Source: Arthrobacter sp. MYb214
GTDB lineage: Bacteria; Actinomycetota; Actinomycetes; Actinomycetales; Micrococcaceae
Reading direction: 5' to 3'
Assembly: GCF_002979865.1 (NCBI RefSeq)
Contig: NZ_PCPZ01000001.1
Coordinates: 1 to 64,000 of the forward strand
Length of the DNA: 64,000 nucleotides
Shown: one piece after another, positions 17,155 to 25,959 of the stretch
How positions within the stretch are numbered: the first letter of the stretch is position 1
Layout: every line of letters starts with the position of its first letter
Position numbers and translations under genes: made by a program
The notes under the pieces: model-generated
Database searches by the model: none
Told to the model about the DNA's origin: nothing
The model's input: the letters and a program-made list of their open reading frames with translations, nothing else

Positions 17155-17619
17155 CCGCAAAGCCGTTCAGCCAATTGCTGCCGGGCGAGGCTGGCCCTTT
17201 TCCGCTGGAGCCGTTTTCTTCAATGTCCGGGCGGCTCGAGGTGCTGCCGGCCGCTGGCTTTTGCTATTCTCCCGCGCGCAGTGCGCGGAAGGCCGCCGTG
17301 GCTGGAGGTTAGCCTGTTGCGGCAAATTCGCAGTTATCAAAAGGCGATGGGCGATGGGCCGGGCTGGAAAAGCGCGGCCACTGCCGACTATGGACCACGC
17401 TGCGCTGGAATTCAACTGATCTTGGCACTCCAGTCCAGTCGCCAGTCCTGCCGCTACGCGATGCGTTACTTGCTGGTTTGCTTGTGCGGGCTCAGCGCCA
17501 CCGCTCACTTCCGGCTGCAGCCCCCAGTTCTGCAACGAATAGCATTGAACACCCGTTCTCATCTTGTGACAGTAATGTGTGATTGACGATAGTGTGTGGC
17601 GCACGGTAATGTGAGCGGC
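17155..17619. other. Intergenic region with predicted PadR promoter
   Basis: No convincing gene was found. A small frame at 17281-17586 has no family likeness or ribosome site. Near the end, TTGTGA (17564-17569) and GATAGT (17588-17593), 18 bp apart, form a plausible promoter. Around it repeated GTAATGTG and AGTGTG elements (17571-17615) could be the PadR binding site. Confidence 0.45.
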
Positions 17620-17949
17620 ATGGAAGAGTTCGACACCCAACTGCAAGAGCTGCGACGCGGCACCGTTGTGCTCGCTTGCCTGCAGCTGCTGCGCAGTGCA
17701 GGATACGGCTACAGCCTGCTGGAGCAGCTCGACGACCACGGTTTCTCCACCGATGCCAACACCTTGTATCCGCTGCTGCGGCGTCTGGAGAAGCAGGGTT
17801 ACCTCACCAGCGAGTGGAACACCGAGGAGGCCAGGCCACGCAAGTTCTACCGAACCTCGCCTGACGGTATCCGTCTTGCCGACACGTTGACCACGGAATG
17901 GCGATCACTGGCAACGGCGATCGCCTCGCTCACCGAAGAGGAGCACTGA
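17620..17949 (+). CDS. PadR-family transcriptional regulator
   Basis: This 109-residue winged-helix protein reads LRRGTVVLACLQLLRSAGYGYSLLEQLDDHGFSTDANTLYPLLRRLEKQGYLTSEWN, the typical PadR core, with wing EARPRKFYRTSPDG. It is of the short PadR-s2 type. I chose ATG 17620; a GTG at 17596 in frame would add eight residues within the promoter region. The next gene starts one base after its stop and encodes a HAAS-domain membrane protein, the usual PadR partner. Confidence 0.88.
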   Translation: MEEFDTQLQELRRGTVVLACLQLLRSAGYGYSLLEQLDDHGFSTDANTLYPLLRRLEKQGYLTSEWNTEEARPRKFYRTSPDGIRLADTLTTEWRSLATAIASLTEEEH

Positions 17950-17950
17950 C

Positions 17951-18946
17951 ATGACTGCCACATTGACCGAACGCTACATCTCGGCCACGATCCGCAGCCT
18001 CGAGCCCGGGATGCGGAACGACATCCGCGCCGAACTCGAAGCCTCCATTGCCGACGCCATCGAGGCGCGCGTAGCCCAAGGCGAAGCCGCGCAGCAGGCG
18101 GAACGCCGAGTCCTGGCCGAACTCGGCGACCCCGGCATCCTCGCCGCCGGCTACGCAGACCGGCCGCTGCACCTGATCGGGCCGAAGTACTACCTGGCTT
18201 GGTGGCGCCTGTTGAAACTGCTGCTGTGGATTGTGCCGCTCTGCGTGGCAGGAGCAATGGCGCTGGGTTTGCTGGTCTCTGGACAGGACGTGGGCGAAAG
18301 CATCGTCCAGTCGCTTACCGTCGGACTGCAGATCATCGTGCACGTGGGCTTCTGGACCACGCTCGTGTTCGTCGTGCTCGAGCGCACCGGCGCGGCCACT
18401 GGCGTGAAGTGGGATGTCGACCAGCTGCCGGAAATTCCCGAGGATGGCGCGGGCCGCAGCGAGTTGATCGCGTCGCTGGTATTCCTGGGCATCGCCGCCG
18501 GCGCGGTGGTATGGGACCTGGTCCGAGGATTCTTCCCCACAGGCGGTGAACCGATCCCGATCCTCAGCCCGGGGCTGTGGCCGTGGTGGATCGGCATCCT
18601 GTTCGCACTGATCATCCTCGAGGCCGTCTTCGCCGTCGCGCTGTTCCGCCTGCGTCGTTGGACAACTGCCATGGCGGTGCTGAACACCGTGCTCGCCTTG
18701 GCCTTCGCGGCCTGGGCGCTGATCCTGCTGTTGCGCGGCGAGCTCGTCAACCCGGAATTCCTCTCGTTCGTTGCGGTTGCCGGAGGCGACGGGTTCGCCG
18801 CCGGAAACGCACAGGCCGCTGGCAATGGCGGCATCTTCCGCATTCTCGCCGTGCTGCTCGGGTGCGGAATCGCGGCCGGCATTGGCTGGGATATCGTTGA
18901 CGGCTGGCGCAAGGCCGTGCGGGAACGGGGCACAGCCCGGGGCTGA
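17951..18946 (+). CDS. HAAS-domain multi-pass membrane protein (PadR partner)
   Basis: This 331-residue protein has an N-terminal HAAS-type helical domain (YISATIRSLEPGMRNDIRAELEASIADAIEARVAQG, then AERRVLAELGDPGILAAGYADRP) followed by about seven hydrophobic segments. HAAS proteins are commonly encoded next to PadR regulators and are thought to respond at the membrane to signals that relieve PadR repression. The true cellular role is unknown. It is separated from padR by a single base and is certainly in the same operon. Confidence 0.78.
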   Translation: MTATLTERYISATIRSLEPGMRNDIRAELEASIADAIEARVAQGEAAQQAERRVLAELGDPGILAAGYADRPLHLIGPKYYLAWWRLLKLLLWIVPLCVAGAMALGLLVSGQDVGESIVQSLTVGLQIIVHVGFWTTLVFVVLERTGAATGVKWDVDQLPEIPEDGAGRSELIASLVFLGIAAGAVVWDLVRGFFPTGGEPIPILSPGLWPWWIGILFALIILEAVFAVALFRLRRWTTAMAVLNTVLALAFAAWALILLLRGELVNPEFLSFVAVAGGDGFAAGNAQAAGNGGIFRILAVLLGCGIAAGIGWDIVDGWRKAVRERGTARG

Positions 18947-19375
18947 ACGCGCTGAATGGCAGGTGGGAGTCCGTGCCACCGTGTCCAGCGCCGAGCTGCC
19001 TGCCGGCAATGATACGAGCTCGCGGGTCACTGCCCCCGGCTTGTGTTCCGGCACGGAAGCCCCTCCATCAATTGGGCAGACAGTTGCTCGAAAGGCACCT
19101 AGGAAAGCACGTCATCACGATCAGGAAGAGCGCCGTCAACCACGACTGGTCCGAACGCTTCCGGCGCTCGCTCGGCTCCGCCTGCGCAAATACTCGCCGT
19201 TCGAATCCCGGGTGCACCCGACGAGTGAAGCCTCCGGCAATCAGCGATCCCTCGGAGGGGCCATCACGGTACATGCGACTGCCTCCGTGCCGCACCGCCA
19301 CCCATTAGCTGGGGCCGCTGTTCGGCCAGTAGAATCCCATGCCGGCCCCTGCGGCGAGGCCGTCTTCTTCCCGGA
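18947..19375. other. Intergenic region of about 430 bp without a clear gene
   Basis: No frame here has family likeness. GTTCGAATCCCGGGTGCACC at 19199-19218 resembles a tRNA T-arm, but the flanks do not fold into a cloverleaf. It may be a decayed tRNA end or chance. Confidence 0.45.
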
Positions 19376-20272
19376 TCAGTATTCCTGCATCAGGGCCGTG
19401 ATCTGCTGGATCAGCGCACTGACCAAGGCTGGTTGCCGGCGTCGCGGCATGGTGAGGATCTGTGCGCTGCGTTCGGCCAGAGCCGGATGGTCAATCGGGA
19501 TGAACCTCAGCCCTTGGCTCAGCCCATCGCGACGAGCGAAGCGGCTGAGCAAGGTCACCCCCGCGCCGGAACGCGCGAACTCCATGGCCGGATTGATGTG
19601 ATCGGTAGTTAGCGCGATCTTCGGCGTGAGTCCGGCCATGGAGGTGGCGATGTCAAAAAGCTCGCGCTGGGTGATGCCCTTGGCCGGCATGGACATCGGG
19701 TACTCGCAGAGCTCGGCCAGCGACAGCTGCGTCCGCTCAGCCAGGGGGTGGTCGGCGCAAACCACGGCATAAGCCGGAGCTGGGCAGGAATGCTCGACGG
19801 TTACATGGCGCTGCGGGCCCAGGGCAAAGATCGTCGCGAGATCCGCAGTGCCTTCGATAACCTGCCTGGTGGCCTCGGCCGAGGGCAAGACGCTCAGGTG
19901 AACCGTCACCTCGGGATGTTCCTTGCAGAACGCGGAGACGGCGCGAGGAGTCACCGAGGCAGCAAGTCCTTCCGAGCTGGCCACCTCGATGACTCGTGAA
20001 GCCCCCGAGGAGAGCTCGCTCAGATCCTGAGCCAGTTGCTCGCCTTCGGAGAGCATGCGGCGGGTATGGGCCAGCAGCAGCACCCCGGCATCGGTCAATT
20101 CCATGCCGCGGGCATGGCGGCGGAAAATTGCCGCGCCGACGTGGCGTTCGAGCTGGCTGATCTGCCGGCTGATCGCCGACGCGGAAACATGTTGCGATTC
20201 GGCGGCATCGGAAATAGATCCCGTGCTAGCCACCTCATGGAAGTAGCGCAGCGCCGTTGGCAATGTTTGCAT
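19376..20272 (-). CDS. LysR-family transcriptional regulator
   Basis: This 298-residue regulator has the LysR helix-turn-helix at the N-terminus (LRYFHEVASTGSISDAAESQHVSASAISRQISQLERHVGAAIFRRHARGMELTDAG) and a periplasmic-binding-like effector domain. It is divergent from an M20 peptidase and MHS transporter operon, which it probably activates. A TGCAT-N14-ATGCA inverted repeat lies 28 bp upstream of its start. Confidence 0.88.
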   Translation of the reverse strand: MQTLPTALRYFHEVASTGSISDAAESQHVSASAISRQISQLERHVGAAIFRRHARGMELTDAGVLLLAHTRRMLSEGEQLAQDLSELSSGASRVIEVASSEGLAASVTPRAVSAFCKEHPEVTVHLSVLPSAEATRQVIEGTADLATIFALGPQRHVTVEHSCPAPAYAVVCADHPLAERTQLSLAELCEYPMSMPAKGITQRELFDIATSMAGLTPKIALTTDHINPAMEFARSGAGVTLLSRFARRDGLSQGLRFIPIDHPALAERSAQILTMPRRRQPALVSALIQQITALMQEY

Positions 20273-20299
20273 TCTCTTGTTCCCGTTCGATCAGCATTT

Positions 20300-20323
20300 T
20301 GCATTTAACTCAAACCTGATGCA
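20300..20323. promoter_or_regulatory. Possible LysR binding site
   Basis: TGCAT (20300-20304) and ATGCA (20319-20323) form an inverted repeat in the divergent LysR/M20 region. The position is right for an autoregulatory LysR site, but the repeat is short. Confidence 0.3.
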
Positions 20324-20398
20324 CGAAACGGCACTGGTTCCCGTCGCGCCCATCTCCTAATGTGATCTACAGTACAACACGCCGAGCGGGGAGAAATC

Positions 20399-21814
20399 AT
20401 GCCGAATAGAGAAGATTTGCTAGTAGCTGCGGACAAGTATGTCGACTCGGGGGAGCTGTTCGAGGACTTGTCCGAGCTGGTTGCCTGCCCGACAGTCAGC
20501 ACCGACCCCAGCCAGAGGGTTGCAACGAACTCATATCTGGATAAGAACTTACGATCGAGGCTCGAAGGCATGGGCTTTACTGTGCGGCTTGATCTGGACT
20601 GGCGGGGATCGGGCAATTCTTTCCTGCGCGCGGTTCGCACAGAACATCGGGATTACACTACGGTGCTGTGCTACGGGCATGCCGATGTGGTTGACGGCCA
20701 AGCGGGGCAATGGGAGCAGGGGCGCGATCCTTTCGTGCTGGATGCCCAGGGCGAGCGCTGGTACGGACGCGGCGCGGCGGATAACAAGGGCCAGCACCTG
20801 GTGAACCTCAAGGCCTTCGAGATGCTGCTGGCCCAGCGCGGGGAATTGGGATTCAACGCGGTCTTCCTGTTCGAAGCCGGCGAGGAAATCGGGTCCCCGC
20901 AGCTGGATGAATACGCCGCGGCGCACCGCGAAGAACTCGCCGCAGATCTCTTCATCGCCTCGGACGGCCCCAGATTGTCAGCCCAGGAACCCACGATATT
21001 TCTTGGCGCACGGGGTGGGGCGACCTTCGAACTCAGCATTCCGCTGCGCGCGGGCGGCTATCATTCAGGGAATTGGGGCGGCCTGCTGCGCAACCCCGCA
21101 ACCACGCTGGCTGGCGCGATCGGTGCACTGGTCGATGGGCATGGGCGTATCCAAGTACCAGGGCTGCTTCCCGACGAACTGCCCGACTCGGTGCGCCAAG
21201 CGCTCCAATCGGTGCAGGTGGGCGGAGGAGCGCAGGACCCGCAATTGGCCGACGGCTGGGGCGACACCAGCCTGAGCGCGGCAGAACGGCTCTACGCCTG
21301 GAATACCCTGGAGGTGATCGCCCTGCAATCGGCCGACGTCGCCCGGCCGGTCAATGCCATCCCGGGTGAGGCCCGGGCGGTCCTGCAACTGCGCTTCGTC
21401 GTTGGAACGGATCTGGCGGGGCTGGAAGCGGCGATCCGGCGGGCACTGGACGAGGCCGGCTACCCGATGGTGCAGCTGGCCATGGGACAGTGCTTCCCGG
21501 CCAGCAGGACCAACCCCGACAACCCCTGGGTGCGCTGGGCCAGCGAGTCCATCCAGCGGAGCACCGGCGTGCCCGCGGTGGTCTTGCCCAATATCGGCGG
21601 TTCGCTGCCCAATGCGGTCTTCGAATCGACGCTTGGCCTGCCGACCTTGTGGGTCCCGCATTCCTATCCGGGGTGCCAGCAGCACGGGCCCAACGAGCAC
21701 GCCCTGGAGCCGGTGCTGCGCCAAGGACTGAAAATGATGTGCGGGCTCTTCCATGACCTGGCAACGAACACGACCTTGCCGCGCACGGTAGCGGCTAGCA
21801 GCGAGAAGATCTAG
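20399..21814 (+). CDS. M20-family metallopeptidase / amidohydrolase
   Basis: This 471-residue dizinc hydrolase has the M20 ligand and catalytic motifs in order: CYGHADVVDG (first zinc His and Asp), YGRGAADNKGQH (bridging Asp), FEAGEEIGSPQ (catalytic and ligand Glu), ASDGPR, and a final CQQHGPNEHALEP with the last His ligand. Such enzymes remove an amino acid from a dipeptide or an acyl group from an N-acyl amino acid. GGGGAG lies just upstream of the ATG. It shares an operon with an MHS transporter 9 bp downstream, suggesting uptake and hydrolysis of one dipeptide-like or N-acylated substrate. Confidence 0.87.
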   Translation: MPNREDLLVAADKYVDSGELFEDLSELVACPTVSTDPSQRVATNSYLDKNLRSRLEGMGFTVRLDLDWRGSGNSFLRAVRTEHRDYTTVLCYGHADVVDGQAGQWEQGRDPFVLDAQGERWYGRGAADNKGQHLVNLKAFEMLLAQRGELGFNAVFLFEAGEEIGSPQLDEYAAAHREELAADLFIASDGPRLSAQEPTIFLGARGGATFELSIPLRAGGYHSGNWGGLLRNPATTLAGAIGALVDGHGRIQVPGLLPDELPDSVRQALQSVQVGGGAQDPQLADGWGDTSLSAAERLYAWNTLEVIALQSADVARPVNAIPGEARAVLQLRFVVGTDLAGLEAAIRRALDEAGYPMVQLAMGQCFPASRTNPDNPWVRWASESIQRSTGVPAVVLPNIGGSLPNAVFESTLGLPTLWVPHSYPGCQQHGPNEHALEPVLRQGLKMMCGLFHDLATNTTLPRTVAASSEKI

Positions 21815-21823
21815 GACTCCAGC

Positions 21824-23137
21824 ATGGAAAATCAGCAATTACCAGTTAAAGACCAGACAGCGCCGGCCCGACGCCAGTCCACCGCTCGCGGTATCGCCGC
21901 AGCCACCATTGGCAATGCGCTGGAGTGGTACGACATGGCCATCTATGCGCTGTTGGCAATCTATATCGGCCACAACTTCTTCCCCTCGGAAAATCCGGCA
22001 GTAGAGGTCATCCAGGCTTTTGCGGTCTTCGGTATCTCCTACCTGATCCGCCCTCTAGGTGGACTTGTACTCGGATCCTATGCGGACCGCAAGGGCTTGA
22101 AAAAGGGGTTGATCCTCACTATCAGGCTGATGGTAGTGGGTACGGCGATCATTGCACTGCTGCCGGGCTACGACACCATCGGCATCTTCGCTCCGCTGGG
22201 GCTCATCCTGGGGCGGCTCATCCAGGGCTTCTCCGCCGGTGGCGAGTTCGGTGCCGCCACCTCGTACCTCTTGGCGCAGGACAAGGGGCGCAAGGGATTC
22301 CTGGGCAGCTTCCAGTTCGCAAGCCAAGGCCTGGGCGCGATGATGGCTGCCATCACGGTGGTCGCTTTGACCAGTATCTTCACGACGGAGCAGATGAACG
22401 ACTGGGCCTGGCGCATACCGTTCTTCATCGGTCTGCTGGTGGGCCCTGCCGGCTGGTGGATCCGTCGCCACGTCGATGAAGCGCCGCTGCCCGAAGCGGC
22501 CCCGGGGGATCGGCACAGCGCCAAGAACGCGGTGCATGCCCCGGTGCGCGAGCTGTTCCGCTCGAACAAGGCCTCGGTGTTCATCGCCGGCGGAGCGCTG
22601 GCTATTTCGACAGCGCTGAACTTCGTGCTGCAGTACATGCCGACTTTCGGCATCAGCCAATTGGGCATGAGCCCTACCGTTTCCTTCTCCTCGCTGATTA
22701 TCTCCGGGGCGATCTTGACCTTCGCCACGCCAGTGGTGGGCCACCTTTCGGACCGCTTCGGACGATTGCGCATCATGATTCCCGCCGCGCTGGCGATCAT
22801 GCTGCTGACCATCCCGCTGTTCCTCTGGTTGATTGCGGGCAAGACCTTCCTGGTCCTCGCGGTCGTAATGGTCATCCTGGGATTGCTCAAGGCTTTGTAC
22901 TTCGGTGCGCTGCCGTCGGTTATGGCTGATGTCTTCAGCGATTCGTCGCGGGCCACGGGCCTGTCCTTCAGCTACAACACCTCTGTGGCGATTTTCGGCG
23001 GATTCACCCCGATGATTTGCGCCTTCCTGATCGAGGCCACTGGCCAGCCGATTGCCCCGGGCTACTACCTGGCGGTGCTGGCCATCGTGAGCATCGCGGC
23101 GCTGGGCTCCGCCTTCCGTTTCCGGGCGGTGCGCTGA
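21824..23137 (+). CDS. MFS transporter, metabolite:H+ symporter (MHS, ProP-like) family
   Basis: This 437-residue membrane protein has the MHS signature: ATIGNALEWYDMAIYALLAIYIGHNFFP in helix 1, FGISYLIRPLGGLVLGSYADRKGLKKGL at loop 2-3, and LGRLIQGFSAGGEFGAATSYL in helix 4. About 12 transmembrane helices are visible. Family members take up betaine, proline, citrate, ketoglutarate or shikimate with protons. Here it probably imports the substrate of the adjacent M20 hydrolase. Confidence 0.86.
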   Translation: MENQQLPVKDQTAPARRQSTARGIAAATIGNALEWYDMAIYALLAIYIGHNFFPSENPAVEVIQAFAVFGISYLIRPLGGLVLGSYADRKGLKKGLILTIRLMVVGTAIIALLPGYDTIGIFAPLGLILGRLIQGFSAGGEFGAATSYLLAQDKGRKGFLGSFQFASQGLGAMMAAITVVALTSIFTTEQMNDWAWRIPFFIGLLVGPAGWWIRRHVDEAPLPEAAPGDRHSAKNAVHAPVRELFRSNKASVFIAGGALAISTALNFVLQYMPTFGISQLGMSPTVSFSSLIISGAILTFATPVVGHLSDRFGRLRIMIPAALAIMLLTIPLFLWLIAGKTFLVLAVVMVILGLLKALYFGALPSVMADVFSDSSRATGLSFSYNTSVAIFGGFTPMICAFLIEATGQPIAPGYYLAVLAIVSIAALGSAFRFRAVR

Positions 23138-23169
23138 CCCCGCCACTGGTGAAGCAGCGCAGGAAGCAC

Positions 23170-23200
23170 AAGGCCGGCAACCGCAGCGGTTGCCGGCCTT
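23170..23200 (+). terminator. Strong hairpin terminator
   Basis: AAGGCCGGCAACC (23170-23182) pairs with GGTTGCCGGCCTT (23188-23200) across a 5-nt loop, between the convergent transporter and WYL genes. Confidence 0.85.
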
Positions 23201-23216
23201 TGCGCGCTCGCGACGA

Positions 23217-24212
23217 TCACGAGCGATCCGGCTCTCGGGGCACCGGTGCGGCGGATGGATCCTGATGGCGCGAAACCAGATCGGTGGCCAGCGCGCGAAT
23301 CATGTCACGTGCCGCTGGGGGACCAGTTACGTGGATATGGTCGGCAAATTGGAGCAGTTGGCGCACGTCTTGGATTTGCCGGAACACGATAGTGATCGGG
23401 TACCACCCTCCTTCGGCTGCGTCCACGTCCCGGAGACGCTCGCCCAAGATTCGCCGGGCCAAATCCAGTCGAGTTGCACGCAGGCGGGCCGTGATCATCA
23501 CGTCCCCGGGTGCCTCTGTGCGTTCCTTGAGCGAGAGCCACACCGTGCGCAGGGTGGCATCGACCTGCAAGTTTGCCGGCGCCTGCAGGATTTCGAATGA
23601 GTAGAGCCGCTCCAACGAGAACAGCCGCTGCTCACCTTGCTGTTCGGCGACGAGATACCAGCGACCGGACTTGGCCACGAGTCCATAGGGATCCACGAGC
23701 AGGAACGCTGGGTGCGCCTCGGTACTGCGCCGATACTTGATGCGCAGCTGGCGCCGAAGCCGCAACGCGGTTGCCAGATCCGCGATATCGACCAGCAGGC
23801 TCCGGCCCGACATCCAGGCAGAACTATCCACCATGACAATATCGGCCAACGTAGCCCGGGGATGGGCCGCTGGAGCTGCGTCCTGCTTCAGCGCGACCTT
23901 GCGCGCCGCCGTAGCATGTGCGTCCCGCAAGCCCAGAAGTTCCAAATGCCGTTCATCGAGCCCCGCCACGGACAAGGCTTCCAGCTCCGGCGGCTCCAGA
24001 TGGGCCAGATTCAATCGGGAGCCCGGCAGCAAGGCGATTCCTCCGTGGCGCCCGCGCTCGGCGTAGACAGGGACGCCAGCCATGGACAGCGCTTCGACAT
24101 CGCGCAGGATGGTCCGTCGCGAGACCTCCAGCGTCTGGGACAGTTCCGAGGAGCTGATGCGCTGACGAGTCTGCAACAGCAAGAGCAGGTGCAACAGCCT
24201 GGAAGCTTTCAT
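23217..24212 (-). CDS. WYL-domain HTH transcriptional regulator
   Basis: This 331-residue regulator has an N-terminal DeoR/HTH_11 helix-turn-helix (LLHLLLLLQTRQRISSSELSQTLEVSRRTILRDVEALSMAGVPVYAERGRHGG) and a WYL domain (YRRSTEAHPAFLLVDPYGLVAKSGRWYLVAE) followed by a C-terminal WCX-like segment. I chose ATG 24212 because GGAGG (24216-24220) precedes it; the frame also opens at 24242. It is divergent from a small VOC protein, a pairing in which the regulator usually controls its neighbour. Confidence 0.87.
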   Translation of the reverse strand: MKASRLLHLLLLLQTRQRISSSELSQTLEVSRRTILRDVEALSMAGVPVYAERGRHGGIALLPGSRLNLAHLEPPELEALSVAGLDERHLELLGLRDAHATAARKVALKQDAAPAAHPRATLADIVMVDSSAWMSGRSLLVDIADLATALRLRRQLRIKYRRSTEAHPAFLLVDPYGLVAKSGRWYLVAEQQGEQRLFSLERLYSFEILQAPANLQVDATLRTVWLSLKERTEAPGDVMITARLRATRLDLARRILGERLRDVDAAEGGWYPITIVFRQIQDVRQLLQFADHIHVTGPPAARDMIRALATDLVSRHQDPSAAPVPREPDRS

Positions 24213-24306
24213 GACCTCCAAGTATCCCAGAAAAGAAGACATGTTCTGTCGTGATTTTCTGGTGGACTGCTAATGTCCACTAATTCATTGATCCCAGGAG
24301 TCCCCG

Positions 24307-24672
24307 ATGCCCCGCCCGAACCTGTTCCTCGTTTATGTCATAGATGCCCGGAAAGCTGCCGAATTCTATGGCGATTTGTTCGATATGGATCCCGTCTTCG
24401 TCTCGCCGCGCTATGTGGCATTCGCCCTCAGCGAGCAGGTGAGCTTCGCTGTGTGGTCCGGCAAGAATGAAGATGCGGTCCCGGAAACCCCGCGCACCAG
24501 CGAGGTGGGTTTGATGGTCCCCGGCTCCGGCGGTGACGTTGACGAAACTTGCCGCCAATGGTCCGCCAAGGGAGTGCGCATCGTGCAAGAACCTTACGAC
24601 GAAGTCTTTGGCAGGACCTTTGTTGCCGCGGATCCAGATGGCAACCTGATCAGGGTCTCGCCGATGGACTAG
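24307..24672 (+). CDS. VOC (glyoxalase-like) family protein
   Basis: This 121-residue single VOC domain begins NLFLVYVIDARKAAEFYGDLFDMDPVFVSPRYVAFALSEQ and ends FVAADPDGNLIRVSPMD, where the Asp-Pro-Asp-Gly-Asn turn is typical. The expected early metal His is replaced in the N-terminal strand, so it may be a binding or resistance protein rather than a metalloenzyme. It is divergent from the WYL regulator and followed by its own terminator. Confidence 0.82.
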   Translation: MPRPNLFLVYVIDARKAAEFYGDLFDMDPVFVSPRYVAFALSEQVSFAVWSGKNEDAVPETPRTSEVGLMVPGSGGDVDETCRQWSAKGVRIVQEPYDEVFGRTFVAADPDGNLIRVSPMD

Positions 24673-24695
24673 GAATTAGCGTGGCCAATAAAAGC

Positions 24696-24743
24696 AGAAT
24701 CCCGGGGCATCGGCGAAGAAATTCGCTGATGTCCCGGGATTCT
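24696..24743. terminator. Long hairpin terminator
   Basis: AGAATCCCGGG (24696-24706) pairs with CCCGGGATTCT (24733-24743), and inner bases GCGAA/TTCGC extend the stem. It separates the VOC gene from the convergent hpa operon. Confidence 0.82.
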
Positions 24744-24798
24744 TGTGTTGCAGCTCAGGGAAGCTGCCAAGCTCTGGGTCTAGAAGAGCTTGCCTGGC

Positions 24799-25908
24799 TT
24801 AGAGCTGGTTGCCCAGCTTGAAGCCCTTGGAAGCCTGGCCATGGTACGAGCCGTCTTCGTCACCGGCACGGGTGAAGGAGAAGCCGTCGGCGCCAATGGT
24901 GACTTCCAGTTCGGAGTCATCCGTGCGCTCGATGACTTCCTGCACGTTGCCATCCAGGTCCAGGACCTTGGAAGCTTCGGTGTACCACGATGGAACAACC
25001 GGGTTGCCCCACCAGTCGCGGCGCTGGTTGTCGTGCACGTTCCAGGTGATGGTCGGGTTGTCCGGATCGCCGGTGTAGTAATCCTGGGTGTAGATCTCGA
25101 TGCGGTGGTCATCTGGATCCAGGATGTACAGGTAGAACGCGTTGGAGACGCCGTGGCGGCCGGGGCCGCGCTCGATGCGGTCCGAGATGCGCAGTGCGCC
25201 CATCTTGTCGCAGATCTGGATGATGTTGTGCTTCTCGTGGGTGGAGAAGGCCACGTGGTGCAGGCGCGGGCCGTTGCCGCCAGTCAAAGCGGTGTCGTGC
25301 ACGGTGCCCTTGCGGTGCATCCAGGCTGCGTAGGTGGTGCCTTCGTCGTCCTGGATGTCCTCGGTGACGCGGAAGCCCAGGTCCTCGAGGTAGGCGCGCC
25401 CGCGCGGCACGTCCGGGGTGACCTGGTTGAAGTGGTCCAGACGGACCAGTTCGCCGGCCGAGTACAGGTCGTAGCGCATGTGCAGGCGCTCAACGTGGGT
25501 GGTCTCGAAGAAGAACTCGTACGGGAAGCCCAGTGGATCCTCGACGCGCAGTGCATCGCCGATGCCCTTGACGAAGCCTTCCTTGCGGCGCTCGGTGCGG
25601 CAGCCCAGTTCCTTGTAGTAGGCCTCGGCCTTGTCGACCTCTTCGGCGCTGCGCACACGGAAAGCCATGGCCTTCAGTGCTGCCACCGGGCCCTTGGTCA
25701 GCACCAGGTTGTGGTGGATGAATTCCTCGAAGGAACGCAGGTAGATCTGGTTCTCGTCTTCGTAGGATACGTGCAGGCCCAGTACGTCCACGTAGAACTT
25801 GCGCGAGCGCTCCAGGTCGGTGACGACCAGTTCAGCGTAGGCGCAGCGCAGGATATCCGGTGCTGGAACCGAAGGGGTTGGGATCGGGTTTGCGATCTCT
25901 TTGCTCAT
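24799..25908 (-). CDS. hpaD: Homoprotocatechuate (3,4-dihydroxyphenylacetate) 2,3-dioxygenase
   Basis: An extradiol ring-cleaving dioxygenase of 369 residues that opens 3,4-dihydroxyphenylacetate to 5-carboxymethyl-2-hydroxymuconate semialdehyde. Offsetting by four residues from the well-studied Brevibacterium fuscum enzyme, every key residue is present: metal ligands His159, His218 and Glu271, acid-base His204, and active-site Asn161 and Tyr261. Two VOC modules form the N-terminal half and two the rest. ATG 25908 has AAAGGAG just upstream. It is the last gene of the operon and feeds HpaE, whose gene lies 51 bp upstream. The metal (Fe or Mn) cannot be told from sequence. Confidence 0.95.
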   Translation of the reverse strand: MSKEIANPIPTPSVPAPDILRCAYAELVVTDLERSRKFYVDVLGLHVSYEDENQIYLRSFEEFIHHNLVLTKGPVAALKAMAFRVRSAEEVDKAEAYYKELGCRTERRKEGFVKGIGDALRVEDPLGFPYEFFFETTHVERLHMRYDLYSAGELVRLDHFNQVTPDVPRGRAYLEDLGFRVTEDIQDDEGTTYAAWMHRKGTVHDTALTGGNGPRLHHVAFSTHEKHNIIQICDKMGALRISDRIERGPGRHGVSNAFYLYILDPDDHRIEIYTQDYYTGDPDNPTITWNVHDNQRRDWWGNPVVPSWYTEASKVLDLDGNVQEVIERTDDSELEVTIGADGFSFTRAGDEDGSYHGQASKGFKLGNQL

Positions 25909-25959
25909 GATTTGCTCCTTTGCAAGCAAGAAAAACTAGGGGCGGGAAGCGCGTGCTTC

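Noticed and set aside
17281-17586. Small frame in front of padR
   Set aside because: It has no ribosome site, an unusual composition and no family likeness, and it overlaps the padR promoter.
19199-19218. A tRNA T-arm-like sequence
   Set aside because: The T-stem has mismatches and no anticodon or acceptor arms can be formed around it, so it is not an intact tRNA.
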